Origin: SpSt-398 sp033762195
Lineage (GTDB): Bacteria; Bacteroidota; Bacteroidia; Chitinophagales; Chitinophagaceae
Direction: 5' to 3'
DNA: 64,000 nt
NCBI GenBank assembly: GCA_033762195.1
Contig: JANRLV010000009.1
Span: forward strand, 1 to 64,000
Shown in pieces: positions 1-8,228 of the stretch (the stretch's first letter is position 1; every line of letters begins with the position of its first letter). The notes below the pieces were generated by a model. The model did no database searches, was not told the origin of the DNA, and was given only the letters and a program-made list of their open reading frames with translations. A program made the position numbers and the translations under genes.

Positions 1-168
1 ATAAGTTACTGAGGAGCCAAATATATTATCCAACACGAGACTGTCTTTTGTCTCGAAAACGGTTTTGTGTAAAAGGCGTGTATTATTCAATAAACGGATC
101 TCGTCGTTTGACTGAGCTATACCGGATAGAGACATACACAAGACTACTATGGTCAATACCGCTTTCAT
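1..168 (-). CDS. Secreted NTF2-like / DUF4440-type protein, C-terminus cut by window edge
   Basis: Reading the minus strand from the ATG at 168 gives 56 residues that stay open to the window edge. The start is a clear Sec signal peptide (MKAVLTIVVLCMSLSGIAQS, cleavage likely after IAQ). It is followed by a helix of the pattern LLHKTVFETKDSLVLDNIFG, which resembles the first helix of NTF2-like/DUF4440 proteins, where an acidic residue precedes a strand ending in VTY. Its ATG lies two bases after the nuoE stop, so it is probably cotranscribed with the nuo genes, although nuoF would be expected next. The family call is tentative because only the first third is visible. Confidence 0.6.
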   Translation of the reverse strand, partial: MKAVLTIVVLCMSLSGIAQSNDEIRLLNNTRLLHKTVFETKDSLVLDNIFGSSVTY

Positions 169-170
169 GA

Positions 171-668
171 TCAATTTTGGGCGACGGTTAGTTTACTGCA
201 TTCTTCAATGAGTTGATCGACCCTTTCTTTGGTCAGGTGTTCGCGGTAATGTTTCCCCAACTGCATCATGGGGGCGTATCCACAGGCACCCAGGCATTCC
301 ACTGTTTTCAGGGTAAACATACCATCTGCGGTTGTTTCACCTGGGCGGATACCCAGTTTTTCATAGATATAATCCACGATCCCGTCTGAACCACGTAACA
401 TACATGGGCCCGTTTGACAGACCTCGAACAGGTATTTTCCAACGGGTTTCAGGTTGAACATACTATAGAAAGTAGCCACCTCATATACCTCTATCGGTTC
501 CAACGAAAGCAAGGAGGCCACATAGTCCATGGTATCCGAACTAAGCCAGCCACCAAATTCTTCCTGGGCCAGATGAAGCACAGGTATCAGCGCACTTTTT
601 TGCTTTCCTTCCGGATAGCGGGCGATGATCGTTTGTACTTCCTGTAACTTATGTGCTGAAAATTGCAT
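171..668 (-). CDS. nuoE: NADH-quinone oxidoreductase subunit E (24 kDa, 2Fe-2S)
   Basis: This is the thioredoxin-like 2Fe-2S subunit of the peripheral arm of respiratory complex I, which carries the N1a cluster close to the FMN site of NuoF. The four ligands are visible as CQTGPC and CLGAC, with 35 residues between the two pairs, and the N-terminal helical domain contains the usual YPEGKQKSALIPVLHLAQ segment. At 165 residues it has family length. The open frame extends six codons upstream to a TTG at 686, but the ATG at 668 fits homologues better. It is separated from nuoD by a repeat array of about 160 bp, although the two genes should belong to one operon. Confidence 0.96.
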   Translation of the reverse strand: MQFSAHKLQEVQTIIARYPEGKQKSALIPVLHLAQEEFGGWLSSDTMDYVASLLSLEPIEVYEVATFYSMFNLKPVGKYLFEVCQTGPCMLRGSDGIVDYIYEKLGIRPGETTADGMFTLKTVECLGACGYAPMMQLGKHYREHLTKERVDQLIEECSKLTVAQN

Positions 669-701
669 TTTTCGATTTTCTTTCAATTTGTTTTTATTCT
701 T

Positions 702-856
702 GTTGGATGTTGGATGATGGATGTTGGTTGACAGATGACGGATGACGGATGACCGATCCTGAAATCCAGTAAATGACTATACGACTCTCTCCATCTGTCC
801 TCCGTCCTCCGTCCTCTGTCATCCGTCCTCTGTCATCTGTCCTCTGTCATCCAACC
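702..856. repeat. Inverted heptamer array, GATGACR/TTGGATG family
   Basis: Between nuoE and nuoD lies a left arm of degenerate 7-base units (TTGGATG, then GACGGAT/GACAGAT) at about 702-754. The right arm at about 794-855 has complementary units (CATCCGT, CATCTGT, CCTCTGT, ending ATCCAACC). The arms could fold into a long imperfect hairpin with a loop of about 40 bases. The same family recurs at 7693-7755, 38651-38848 and 59488-59778. Here it sits inside an operon, so a plain terminator role is unlikely. Confidence 0.85.
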
Positions 857-866
857 TCTCTCCACC

Positions 867-2087
867 CTACGCATCCATCTCCCCCGCGATCAAATTCAAG
901 CTACTCAGGGTGATTACGGCATCACTTAACATCCCTCCTTTCACCAATTCTTCAAACGATTGATAATACACAAAACAGGGCCTGCGGAAATGCAACCGGA
1001 AAGGTGCGCGTCCGCCATCACTGATCAGGTAGAAGCCCAATTCTCCATTAGCTCCTTCAACCGATTGGTATACTTCACCTGAAGGCATCTCACTTTCTCC
1101 CATGATGATCTTGAAGTGATAGATGAGTGCTTCCATTTTCGTGTACACATCCTTTTTCTCCGGAAGATAATAGGCTGGTGCATCCGCATGATAGAGGGTA
1201 GCTTCCTCCCCTTTCAAATCCTGGATCTTACGCAGGGCTTGTTCAATGATCGAAAGCGACTCCCACATTTCCTGATTACGTACCTGCCAACGGTCAAAAT
1301 TATCTCCGGTGGTACCGGTGGGTATATTAAAATCAAATTCTTCGTAACTGCTATAGGGTGAATGGACCCGGACATCATAATCCACACCAGCGGCTCGCAG
1401 GTTGGGCCCGGTAAACCCATAGTTCAACGCGCGGTCTGCACCTATCCCTCCTGATCCCTGCGTCCTTTCCATGAAAATGCGGTTGCGCTCAAACAGGGAA
1501 ATGAATTCTTTTAAGACGGCCGGATATTCCTTCAGGAATTTATCGATCTTCTGGAAGGCGATATCGTTGAAATCGCGTTCGAAGCCACCGATGCGTCCAA
1601 TATTTGTCGTTAATCGGGATCCGCAAACCTCTTCATAAATCTCATAGATCAATTCGCGGTATTGCATCACATACAGGAACCCGGTATAGGCTCCTGTGTC
1701 CACGCCCACAATGGAATTACAGATCAGGTGATCGGCAATACGCGCCAGTTCCATCACAATCACGCGCAGGTAATCTACCCGCTTGGGTGTTTTAACCCCT
1801 AATAATTTTTCGCAGGTCAGGTGCCAGCCCATATTGTTGATGGGGCTGCTGCAATAGTTCAATCGATCGGTAAGTGGGGTGATCTGGTAGAGTGGCCTTC
1901 TTTCAGCGATCTTTTCAAAGGCCCGGTGGATATACCCTACCGTTTGCTCAGCAGAAACGACACGCTCCCCATCCAGTTCCAGGATATTTTGAAACACACC
2001 ATGGGTGGCCGGGTGGGTGGGCCCCAGATTGAGGGTGATCGTCTGTTTCTCTATACTTCCTTCCGGAAGTTTAATATTGTGTGACAT
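867..2087 (-). CDS. nuoD: NADH-quinone oxidoreductase subunit D (49 kDa)
   Basis: NuoD, together with NuoB, lines the quinone-reducing pocket at the junction of the peripheral and membrane arms of complex I. The 406 residues include the N-terminal GPTHPATHGVFQ strand pair, the EKIAERRPLYQITPLTDRLNY region and a C-terminal end of the SLNLIAGEMDA type. It is a stand-alone NuoD, not the NuoCD fusion of enterobacteria, as is common in Bacteroidota. The ATG at 2087 lies 57 bases after nuoC, and a small repeat hairpin occupies that gap. No residue of the conserved core appears to be missing. Confidence 0.97.
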   Translation of the reverse strand: MSHNIKLPEGSIEKQTITLNLGPTHPATHGVFQNILELDGERVVSAEQTVGYIHRAFEKIAERRPLYQITPLTDRLNYCSSPINNMGWHLTCEKLLGVKTPKRVDYLRVIVMELARIADHLICNSIVGVDTGAYTGFLYVMQYRELIYEIYEEVCGSRLTTNIGRIGGFERDFNDIAFQKIDKFLKEYPAVLKEFISLFERNRIFMERTQGSGGIGADRALNYGFTGPNLRAAGVDYDVRVHSPYSSYEEFDFNIPTGTTGDNFDRWQVRNQEMWESLSIIEQALRKIQDLKGEEATLYHADAPAYYLPEKKDVYTKMEALIYHFKIIMGESEMPSGEVYQSVEGANGELGFYLISDGGRAPFRLHFRRPCFVYYQSFEELVKGGMLSDAVITLSSLNLIAGEMDA

Positions 2088-2100
2088 TGGTTCTATTAGG

Positions 2101-2138
2101 TGCTAACGGCTTAAGGCTTTTAGCTGTCAGCTATTAGC
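2101..2138. repeat. Short TTAGCTG-family inverted repeat between nuoC and nuoD
   Basis: The outer halves GCTAA and TTAGC and the inner halves AGCTG-T-CAGCT can pair. The units TTAGCTG, TCAGCTA and TTAGCTT are heptamers of the family seen as a clean hairpin at 12002-12050 and again at 27784-27816. It lies inside the nuo operon. Confidence 0.6.
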
Positions 2139-2144
2139 TTTTTG

Positions 2145-2648
2145 TTATCGGCCAAACATGTCGTCATCCTTATCCCTTCGTGTTTGATCCTCGAGGGGAT
2201 ATTCTTTTCGTAATGGGAAATAATCCATTTCATCCACATTCAAAATGCGTTTCAGGTTGGGATGTCCTACAAAACAGATCCCAAAGAAATCATAGGTCTC
2301 GCGTTCCATCCAATTGGCGGATGAGAATAAACCAGTGGCGGTAAATACATCGGGCTGGTCAATGGAAGTGTACACCCGAAAACGAATACGTACGTTCTCG
2401 ACCAGATTATGCAGGTGGTAGACCACCGCCAGTTCCTCTCCGGTCCGGTCGGGATAATGCACCCCGGTCAGATCGGTCAGAAAGCGAAAGCCCAGATCAG
2501 CTTCATCATGTAAAAAATTAAGCACCTTCAGGTTGATCTCCTTGGGTGCTTCAATGCTGAGCATACCGTATGATTCCTCCATGGAGGTGATCTGCTCTCC
2601 AAACTTCTCCGTTAGTCTTGATTTTATATGATCTGTGGTCAAACCCAT
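2145..2648 (-). CDS. nuoC: NADH-quinone oxidoreductase subunit C (30 kDa)
   Basis: NuoC is a structural subunit of the complex I peripheral arm that packs against NuoD. The 167 residues carry the family signature ERETYDFFGICFVGHPNLKR near position 115-135 and the FRFLTDLTGVHYPDR strand. The tail DQTRRDKDDDMFGR is short, showing that NuoD is not fused. The start ATG at 2648 is 12 bases after the nuoB stop, and the gene order A-B-C-D-E is the usual one. Confidence 0.97.
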   Translation of the reverse strand: MGLTTDHIKSRLTEKFGEQITSMEESYGMLSIEAPKEINLKVLNFLHDEADLGFRFLTDLTGVHYPDRTGEELAVVYHLHNLVENVRIRFRVYTSIDQPDVFTATGLFSSANWMERETYDFFGICFVGHPNLKRILNVDEMDYFPLRKEYPLEDQTRRDKDDDMFGR

Positions 2649-2660
2649 GTTTTTATATTA

Positions 2661-3242
2661 TCACATTATCCCGTAGCTTCCCAAGAGTGCTTTATACTCA
2701 TCGCTGTTGCGTCGGCGAATGCTTTCATTACCCACCAGGTCTTGTATCCGCATAAACCCGTCAATAATGGCTTCGGGTCTGGGCGGGCAACCAGGCACAT
2801 ACACATCTACTGGTACAACCTGATCGATTCCTTGTAACACAGAATAGGTATCAAAAATTCCACCGCTGGAGGCACAAGCGCCTACGGCCAGTACCCAGCG
2901 AGGTTCCGCCATTTGCAGGTAAACCTGCTTCACAACCGGTCCCATTTTTTTGGCAATGGTACCCATTACCATCAGGAGGTCGCACTGGCGGGGAGAGAAT
3001 CCCACTCGTTCTGCCCCAAACCGGGCCAGGTCATAGTGCGAGGCCATTGTGGCCATGAATTCAATCCCGCAACAGGAAGTGGCAAAAGGCAGGGGCCAGA
3101 TGGAGTTCTTTCGGGCCAGACCCACCACATCACTCAGTTTTGCGGCAAAGAACCCCTCACCCTGGTAGCCATCCGGCATGTTGACCACGGAGATATCCGA
3201 TTCCAGTTTTTTGGGGAGAATATTATATGATACAGGACGCAT
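2661..3242 (-). CDS. nuoB: NADH-quinone oxidoreductase subunit B (20 kDa, N2 cluster)
   Basis: NuoB holds the terminal 4Fe-4S cluster N2, which hands electrons to quinone. The four cysteine ligands are visible: the adjacent pair C57-C58 in ATSCCGIEF, C123 in GACASSGG and C152 in PGCPPRPEA. The length of 193 residues and the start at 3242 fit the family. A 112-base gap separates it from nuoA. Confidence 0.97.
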   Translation of the reverse strand: MRPVSYNILPKKLESDISVVNMPDGYQGEGFFAAKLSDVVGLARKNSIWPLPFATSCCGIEFMATMASHYDLARFGAERVGFSPRQCDLLMVMGTIAKKMGPVVKQVYLQMAEPRWVLAVGACASSGGIFDTYSVLQGIDQVVPVDVYVPGCPPRPEAIIDGFMRIQDLVGNESIRRRNSDEYKALLGSYGIM

Positions 3243-3354
3243 TGGCGAAATTTTGAGTTAACCAAACCTTACTTCGTTCTAAACCTTTCATTATTAACAG
3301 CCATGAAGGCTCCTGGTTCGGAAAATCACCAGGAATTCCGTTTCTGGCTACTTG

Positions 3355-3765
3355 TTAGTCCTCCCATTTCAGCGCACCCTTCTTCACGATATATATGAAG
3401 CCACAGAGGAAGAACCCAATAAACATGAGTACAGCCAAAAAACCCTGCCATCCCAATGCCTTCAGGTTTACGGCATAAGGGTAGAAGAAGATGACCTCTA
3501 CATCAAACAACACAAAGAGGATGGCTACAAGGAAATACTTGATCGCCATGGGTTGGCGTGCTTCTCCGTGCGACTCGATACCACTGGTAAAGGTCTGGAG
3601 TTTATCGGCCGTTCTGCGACGGGGCCCCAGCATATGGGTGGCCCAGAGCAAAAATCCGATCAGGCCTACTACTATGCCCATTTGAAGGGCCACGGGTATA
3701 TAACTTCCGGTGGTATTGATACCCAATAAGTAAGCAGTAAAATGGGTTGGTAGATCGTTAAGCAT
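3355..3765 (-). CDS. nuoA: NADH-quinone oxidoreductase subunit A
   Basis: This is a small membrane subunit of complex I with three predicted transmembrane helices, at roughly residues 25-45, 78-98 and 105-125. Between the first two lies the conserved loop seen here as ESHGEARQPMAIKYFLVAILFV, followed by the FDVEVIFFYPYAV helix. It is the first gene of the nuo operon. The gap to nuoB holds a 7-bp hairpin (TCCTGGT at 3311-3317 pairing with ACCAGGA at 3328-3334), possibly an RNA processing or stability element. Confidence 0.95.
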   Translation of the reverse strand: MLNDLPTHFTAYLLGINTTGSYIPVALQMGIVVGLIGFLLWATHMLGPRRRTADKLQTFTSGIESHGEARQPMAIKYFLVAILFVLFDVEVIFFYPYAVNLKALGWQGFLAVLMFIGFFLCGFIYIVKKGALKWED

Positions 3766-3788
3766 AATTTATCCAGGTGATCGGGTAG

Positions 3789-3796
3789 CAAAAATA
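3789..3796 (-). promoter_or_regulatory. Predicted -7 box of the nuo operon (TATTTTTG)
   Basis: On the minus strand this reads TATTTTTG, an exact match to the Bacteroidota -7 consensus TAnnTTTG, 23 bases before the nuoA ATG. No clear -33 TTG was identified at the proper distance. Confidence 0.5.
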
Positions 3797-3825
3797 AGGC
3801 AGGGGTAGGAAAATACCATAAAAAC

Positions 3826-3862
3826 AAAAAAGCCAATGGGCACAAAAGGCGCCACTGGCTTT
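3826..3862 (-). terminator. Intrinsic terminator after the TPR gene
   Basis: On the minus strand a stem begins AAAGCCAGTGG and closes with CCATTGGCTTT, followed directly by a T run. It lies 22 bases past the TPR-protein stop and just before the predicted nuo promoter. Confidence 0.75.
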
Positions 3863-3883
3863 CAGCTATGAAGAGATACACTT

Positions 3884-5572
3884 CTACTTGTTTCGCGGTC
3901 CGGAACCGGATCCACCGGGGCGGGCTGTTGCGCCATTCCCGATAGACTTCTGGATCGCTTCCATATTCTTCCGGATATTCTCGTTTGTTGGATCGAGATA
4001 AAGGAATTTCTGGAGATACTCAGCAGCTTTGGGCAGGTCTTTGCCCACTTCCGTATTAACATGGAAGGTGGCCAGAACCGCCAGGGTCTGCATGATGGAA
4101 GACTTATTCTTAACGGAATCTTTATACAGCACATCCAGCAATTTGACCCCTGTTTTGGCAAATTCACCAATGGTCATCGCTGTATCGCTTGCTCTTTCCG
4201 CATTGAATTTCCACTGCCAGCCATAGGTTTCTTCGGGCCAGTTCTCAGCATATTTTCCAAACATTTCAATGGCTTTGGGATAATTGCCACAGAAATAGTA
4301 TTCCAGACCTGGATCGAACACATCGCGCTGGTTTGGAGCGGGAGTCAGTTTATAGGCTTCGTAGTACAACTCAGCCGCTTTGCAACGGTTCTTTGCTTTT
4401 TTGAAGACATCAGCTCCCTCTTTAAGGGAAGCTATTTTGCTCTGAATGGAAGTATCCAGCTTCACCCCTTCGAGGATGGCAGTAAATGCCTGCTCCTCTT
4501 GTCCGGGCACTTTCAGGTACACCAGGGCCTTTAGCTTATAGTCTTCCGAAATATGGTTCTCCACCTTTTCTTTGGCGAAATAGGTATCTACATATTCTTT
4601 GGCTCCTACGGTATCTCCTTTTCCAACAAGGCTATAGGCGATCATTTTATATACTTTGGCCTTCATATCGGGGTCACCCGCGTTGATCATGGCCTTGGCA
4701 TCGAGGATTGCCTCATCATACTCCTTTTTGGCATAGTGTGTTTGCACCTTGAAATAGGAATTATTGATATCCGGATCGGCATTCTGCTGGTATTTCTGGG
4801 CATATTCTTCGGCCCGGTCATAATTCCCGGTGCCCAGGAAATAATAATACAGATCGTAATAGGCAGGGGCAAAGGTGGCATCTGCATCCACGGCATTGTT
4901 CATATGCTCTGACCAAACGATCCAGTTCTTTTGTGTTTCGAAAAGTTTAGCGGTACGGTAATGGCCGATCGCAAACTTAGGATCGAGCTTTACCGCATTT
5001 TGGTAAGCCTGATAAGCTTCTCCTCCGGCCTGACCGGGGAAGGCTTTACGAAAGGCATTACCCAGATTGAGGTAGATATCGGGATTCTTTGATTCTTTGG
5101 AAACGGCTTCTTTCAACCGCTCGATGGCATAGGCCAGGTCACCATATTTGGCATCCGTGTTGGCGCGGCCAATCGCATTCAGGATCTCGGGGTCGTTGCC
5201 TTTCTTTTTATTGGTAGTCATCGTCAAAGCTGTTTCAAAGCGTTGACGGGCTTCATTGGTTTTTGACTGATCATAAAGCTCAGCATGACCCATCCCAATC
5301 AGAATCATCGGCGCATTGCCATTGGTGCCCAGGGTTTTTTCATAAAGCGCTTTTGCGCCGGCTACATTGTCGGTTTGGATCAGGGTTTGACCCAACCAGT
5401 ATATAGCATCCAGGTTATTTGGATTGGCGGCGATCATTTTTTCAAAAACGGCTTTCGCACTCTTAAAGCGTTGCTTGTACAGATCATCGATCCCTTCTTG
5501 CAGGTTCTGAGCCCGGAGGCCTGTGATCCCCAAGATTCCCACGATAAGGAGTACTAATTGTTTTCTCTTCAT
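3884..5572 (-). CDS. Secreted tetratricopeptide-repeat protein
   Basis: The protein of 562 residues has a Sec signal peptide (MKRKQLVLLIVGILGITGLRAQ) and then a long series of TPR units. Examples are YWLGQTLIQTDNVAGAKALYEKTL, IYLNLGNAFRKA followed by AYQNAVKLDP, and a final one ending KFLYLDPTNENIRKN. The C-terminal tail is Gly/Ser-rich. TPR arrays act as protein-protein scaffolds, here in the periplasm. It is the last gene of a tonB, small membrane protein, PstS-like, TPR set, an arrangement that recurs in Bacteroidota and suggests a partner of the TonB energy-transduction machinery. The precise role is unknown, and no enzyme motif is seen. Confidence 0.88.
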   Translation of the reverse strand: MKRKQLVLLIVGILGITGLRAQNLQEGIDDLYKQRFKSAKAVFEKMIAANPNNLDAIYWLGQTLIQTDNVAGAKALYEKTLGTNGNAPMILIGMGHAELYDQSKTNEARQRFETALTMTTNKKKGNDPEILNAIGRANTDAKYGDLAYAIERLKEAVSKESKNPDIYLNLGNAFRKAFPGQAGGEAYQAYQNAVKLDPKFAIGHYRTAKLFETQKNWIVWSEHMNNAVDADATFAPAYYDLYYYFLGTGNYDRAEEYAQKYQQNADPDINNSYFKVQTHYAKKEYDEAILDAKAMINAGDPDMKAKVYKMIAYSLVGKGDTVGAKEYVDTYFAKEKVENHISEDYKLKALVYLKVPGQEEQAFTAILEGVKLDTSIQSKIASLKEGADVFKKAKNRCKAAELYYEAYKLTPAPNQRDVFDPGLEYYFCGNYPKAIEMFGKYAENWPEETYGWQWKFNAERASDTAMTIGEFAKTGVKLLDVLYKDSVKNKSSIMQTLAVLATFHVNTEVGKDLPKAAEYLQKFLYLDPTNENIRKNMEAIQKSIGNGATARPGGSGSGPRNK

Positions 5573-5615
5573 TGCTTTAAAATTTCAAAATTTAGAAGTG
5601 TATAAAAATAGCTAT

Positions 5616-6575
5616 TTATTGTTCACGAACAGCGGCCCTGCGGATATTGAACTGCATTTTCGCCGGGAGCAAATACGCTCTTTTAAAAATCAACTGCCCC
5701 CGCTCTCCCAACATAAAGTCCGCAAAACCATGCCCTAATCCACTGTGTGTCTCCTTCAAAATATACACAATCCGGCGGGTCATCGGATACCTGCCTGTGT
5801 AAATATTTGCCTGCCAGGGTTTTATAAAATCTGTCGAATCATCCCGGCTTTGGAGAAGGGCCATATCCACTTTTGTCAAAAAACTTTCTTGCTTTGGGTC
5901 TTCCGGGTTTCCCACCCAGCTAACCCCCAGGAACCCGATCGCATCTTTTGTTCTGGCAACATACTCGATCACTTGTTCGCTGGTACTGGCGGCTACCGCT
6001 TGTTTGGTCAGCGAGTCGCCTCTTAACACTGAATCGATGATAAAACTGATGGTACTGGTTGCACGGAGGCCATCAAATACCGGGATTAAATTTTTCTTAA
6101 ATTTCCCAGTGAGCACTTGTTTGAGTTCTCCCATGGTGAATTGCTTGAATTCCGAGTCGGGATGAACGATCACCGCCACTGCATCATAGGCCATGGTCAT
6201 TTGCGTGGTCACGAGTTGCATCGAATCCATGATCATCTGCTTTTCCGCAGGCGAAATAGCCCGGGCGACAATGACCATGCGCACACTGTCATTCATAAGA
6301 TCTTCCAAACAAGCGGCTTCGGGCTTGTATTGAACAATGATCTTCTTGGCTGCATTGTCTGATTCAAAAACCTGGATATGCGAATCAATTACTGGTTTAA
6401 AGGATTCATCTGCGCTAATCGTGATCGTACCTGATTTACGGGTATCGGAGGGAACCGGTTTTGTCTTCTGCCCGGTATTATCACCACAGGAGGAGGTGAA
6501 CCCGCTCAACAGGAAGAGATAGGCCATCCACCGGCTACCAATCGCCTGATATGTACGCCATCCTTTCATCATCAT
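5616..6575 (-). CDS. PstS-like substrate-binding lipoprotein
   Basis: This 319-residue protein has a long N-terminus with a hydrophobic stretch and a lipobox-like FTSSC, which predicts a lipoprotein. The rest follows the phosphate-type periplasmic binding fold: GTITISADESFKPVIDSHI, RMVIVARAISPAEKQMI, AYDAVAVIVHPDS and GFLGVSWVG. No PstCAB permease genes are nearby, so it is unlikely to serve a phosphate ABC importer. Instead it sits between a TonB and a TPR protein. Its ATG overlaps the stop of the upstream 75-residue gene in an ATGA, so the two are translationally coupled. Three ATGs in a row start the gene. Confidence 0.82.
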   Translation of the reverse strand: MMMKGWRTYQAIGSRWMAYLFLLSGFTSSCGDNTGQKTKPVPSDTRKSGTITISADESFKPVIDSHIQVFESDNAAKKIIVQYKPEAACLEDLMNDSVRMVIVARAISPAEKQMIMDSMQLVTTQMTMAYDAVAVIVHPDSEFKQFTMGELKQVLTGKFKKNLIPVFDGLRATSTISFIIDSVLRGDSLTKQAVAASTSEQVIEYVARTKDAIGFLGVSWVGNPEDPKQESFLTKVDMALLQSRDDSTDFIKPWQANIYTGRYPMTRRIVYILKETHSGLGHGFADFMLGERGQLIFKRAYLLPAKMQFNIRRAAVREQ

Positions 6576-6799
6576 TTTTTAAAAGTAAATCCCCGGTAAA
6601 GGCGAAAGCCGCCATAAAGGACAGCGGCAACGCCGAATATAATGGTCAGTATGGGATCGTCATCCAATCGTCCCCCAAAACTTAGATTCAATTGTTTGTG
6701 AAAGAGAAAGGCCAATCCCAAAACGGTCCACAAAAGACCCATAACATAATTATAAATGGTCTGCGGGGAGAGGCCGGATCTGTTTTTTTCTTTTTCCAC
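6572..6799 (-). CDS. Small two-helix membrane protein
   Basis: This 75-residue protein has two predicted transmembrane helices, at about residues 15-33 (YNYVMGLLWTVLGLAFLF) and 48-65 (PILTIIFGVAAVLYGGFRLY), joined by a loop containing GRLDDDP. The only reasonable start is a GTG at 6799, 48 bases downstream of tonB. It matches no family I can name. Its position between tonB and the PstS-like gene and the four-base overlap with the latter argue that it belongs to the same functional unit. Confidence 0.75.
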   Translation of the reverse strand: MEKEKNRSGLSPQTIYNYVMGLLWTVLGLAFLFHKQLNLSFGGRLDDDPILTIIFGVAAVLYGGFRLYRGFTFKK

Positions 6800-6846
6800 T
6801 GATCAAATTCAGATTTATTTACGAAGGGTGGAAAGATAAATAAAAA

Positions 6847-7647
6847 TTACTCTTCCAGGCCTATAAAAGTTACTGGTTGGGTGAAATACATGGAAATGGA
6901 TTGACCGTTTTGTTTGCCAGGATTCCAGGCAGGCATTTTCCGTACCACCCGAATCACTTCCTGATCCAGTTCCTGTCCCCCGCTTTTTACGATCTCCCAT
7001 TGGGAAATCCGCCCATCCAGATCCACCAGAAATTTGATCATAACAGTCACCTGTGTCCCGGGTTCAAGATCCTCCGGTGTACGTAAATGTTTGCGCAAAA
7101 AATTCATCATGGACTCGGTTCCTCCCGGAAAGGAAGGGGCAAAACTGGGACCAAATTCCTGGGTTTTCTCAGGTGTTTCGGGTGCCGGAATCCCACCTCC
7201 CGTAATGTCATCCCCCGCTTTTTGGTTAGGGTCAGTCGGCGGCTTTCCGTCAACGGTCTTATCGGAAACCACCGAAGTATTCAGCATATCCAAATCAGGC
7301 ATATCCGTTAAACTATCATCAGGTACTATTCGAATACTACTTACACTCTTTACCTGTTTTACCTGTTCCGCAGGTTTCGGTTGTTCAGGTTCCTTCGGTT
7401 TTTCTTTGGGAAGCTCAACCGTTTTCAAAATCACCGAGTCACGGACCGATACCGTAGCCGATACACTCTTATTCTCTCCCAATGAAGTCAATGTAAAAAA
7501 CAATCCGGCTGCTAAAAATGTCGTCACCATTGCTTTTAGCAACCGGTTGTTATAATTACGGCGCAAGGCATAAGCGCCATAGTTCTTGTTGCGGTGCTCG
7601 AAAATAATATCAAGCATATCCGCTTTAAGGATCTCTGCGTTTGTCAT
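6847..7647 (-). CDS. tonB: TonB-family energy transducer
   Basis: TonB links the proton motive force of ExbB-ExbD in the inner membrane to outer-membrane receptors. The start at 7647 gives the typical Bacteroidota opening (ILKADMLDIIFEHRNKNYGA), preferable to the in-frame ATG at 7689. A single transmembrane helix lies near residues 32-50, followed by a proline- and lysine-rich periplasmic linker (KEKPKEPEQPKPAEQ) and a C-terminal TonB domain (GTQVTVMIKFLVDLDGRIS through MYFTQPVTFIGLE). ExbB and ExbD are not in the window, as the gene upstream is divergent. Confidence 0.9.
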   Translation of the reverse strand: MTNAEILKADMLDIIFEHRNKNYGAYALRRNYNNRLLKAMVTTFLAAGLFFTLTSLGENKSVSATVSVRDSVILKTVELPKEKPKEPEQPKPAEQVKQVKSVSSIRIVPDDSLTDMPDLDMLNTSVVSDKTVDGKPPTDPNQKAGDDITGGGIPAPETPEKTQEFGPSFAPSFPGGTESMMNFLRKHLRTPEDLEPGTQVTVMIKFLVDLDGRISQWEIVKSGGQELDQEVIRVVRKMPAWNPGKQNGQSISMYFTQPVTFIGLEE

Positions 7648-7692
7648 GGCTATACTTTTTACTGAGATGCGGAGGGAGGAGAATTCCATATT

Positions 7693-7755
7693 TTTGGATG
7701 ACGGATGACAGATGACGGATGACCGTCATCTGTCATCCGTCCTCCGTCATCCAAA
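7693..7755. repeat. Near-perfect heptamer hairpin in a divergent promoter region
   Basis: The arms 7693-7723 and about 7725-7755 are built from GATGACR heptamers and are complementary at about 28 of 31 positions with almost no loop. They lie between the divergent starts of tonB (7647) and the phosphatase gene (7765), so the structure cannot be a terminator for either gene. Confidence 0.88.
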
Positions 7756-7764
7756 CATCACACT

Positions 7765-8226
7765 ATGCGCATCCTCATGGTCTGTCTCGGAAATATCTGT
7801 CGTTCTCCCCTGGCGGAAGGCATTCTGCAACACAAAGCAAAAAAGGCAGGCTTGAATTGGATCGTTGAAAGCGCAGGCACGAATGGCTATCACAACGGTG
7901 AGGCGCCCCACCACCTTTCACAGAAAGTGGCACGGTTGAATGGAATAGATATAAGCCAGCAGCGTTCGCGTAAACTTCATCCGGATGATTTTGATAAATA
8001 TGATAAGATCTATGTGATGGCGGAAGAAGTGCTGGCGGATATAAAACGTTTGGCAAAAAATAAATTTGATCCGGCGAAGACAGAATTTCTGATGAATGAA
8101 CTTCATCCCGGAAAAAACCTGGATATTCCAGACCCTTGGTATGGGCCAGAACCAGGTTATCATGAAGTATTCAAAATGATCGAGGAGGCCTGCGAGGCCG
8201 TCATCCGGAATCATACTGCCTTTTAA
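7765..8226 (+). CDS. Low-molecular-weight protein-tyrosine phosphatase
   Basis: A cytoplasmic phosphatase of 153 residues that removes phosphate from tyrosine residues or, in arsenate reductase relatives, reduces arsenate. The active-site P-loop CLGNICRSPL carries the nucleophile C7 and R13. The general acid Asp lies in the IPDPWYG loop near residue 127. The family length is normal. The ATG follows the heptamer hairpin by nine bases. The next gene, hisS, is unrelated in function. Confidence 0.93.
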   Translation: MRILMVCLGNICRSPLAEGILQHKAKKAGLNWIVESAGTNGYHNGEAPHHLSQKVARLNGIDISQQRSRKLHPDDFDKYDKIYVMAEEVLADIKRLAKNKFDPAKTEFLMNELHPGKNLDIPDPWYGPEPGYHEVFKMIEEACEAVIRNHTAF

Positions 8227-8228
8227 TA

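Noticed and set aside
5616..6575. Phosphate ABC importer binding protein PstS
   Set aside because: The fold fits but no pstCAB or phoU genes are near, and the neighbours are TonB and TPR proteins, so the symbol is withheld.
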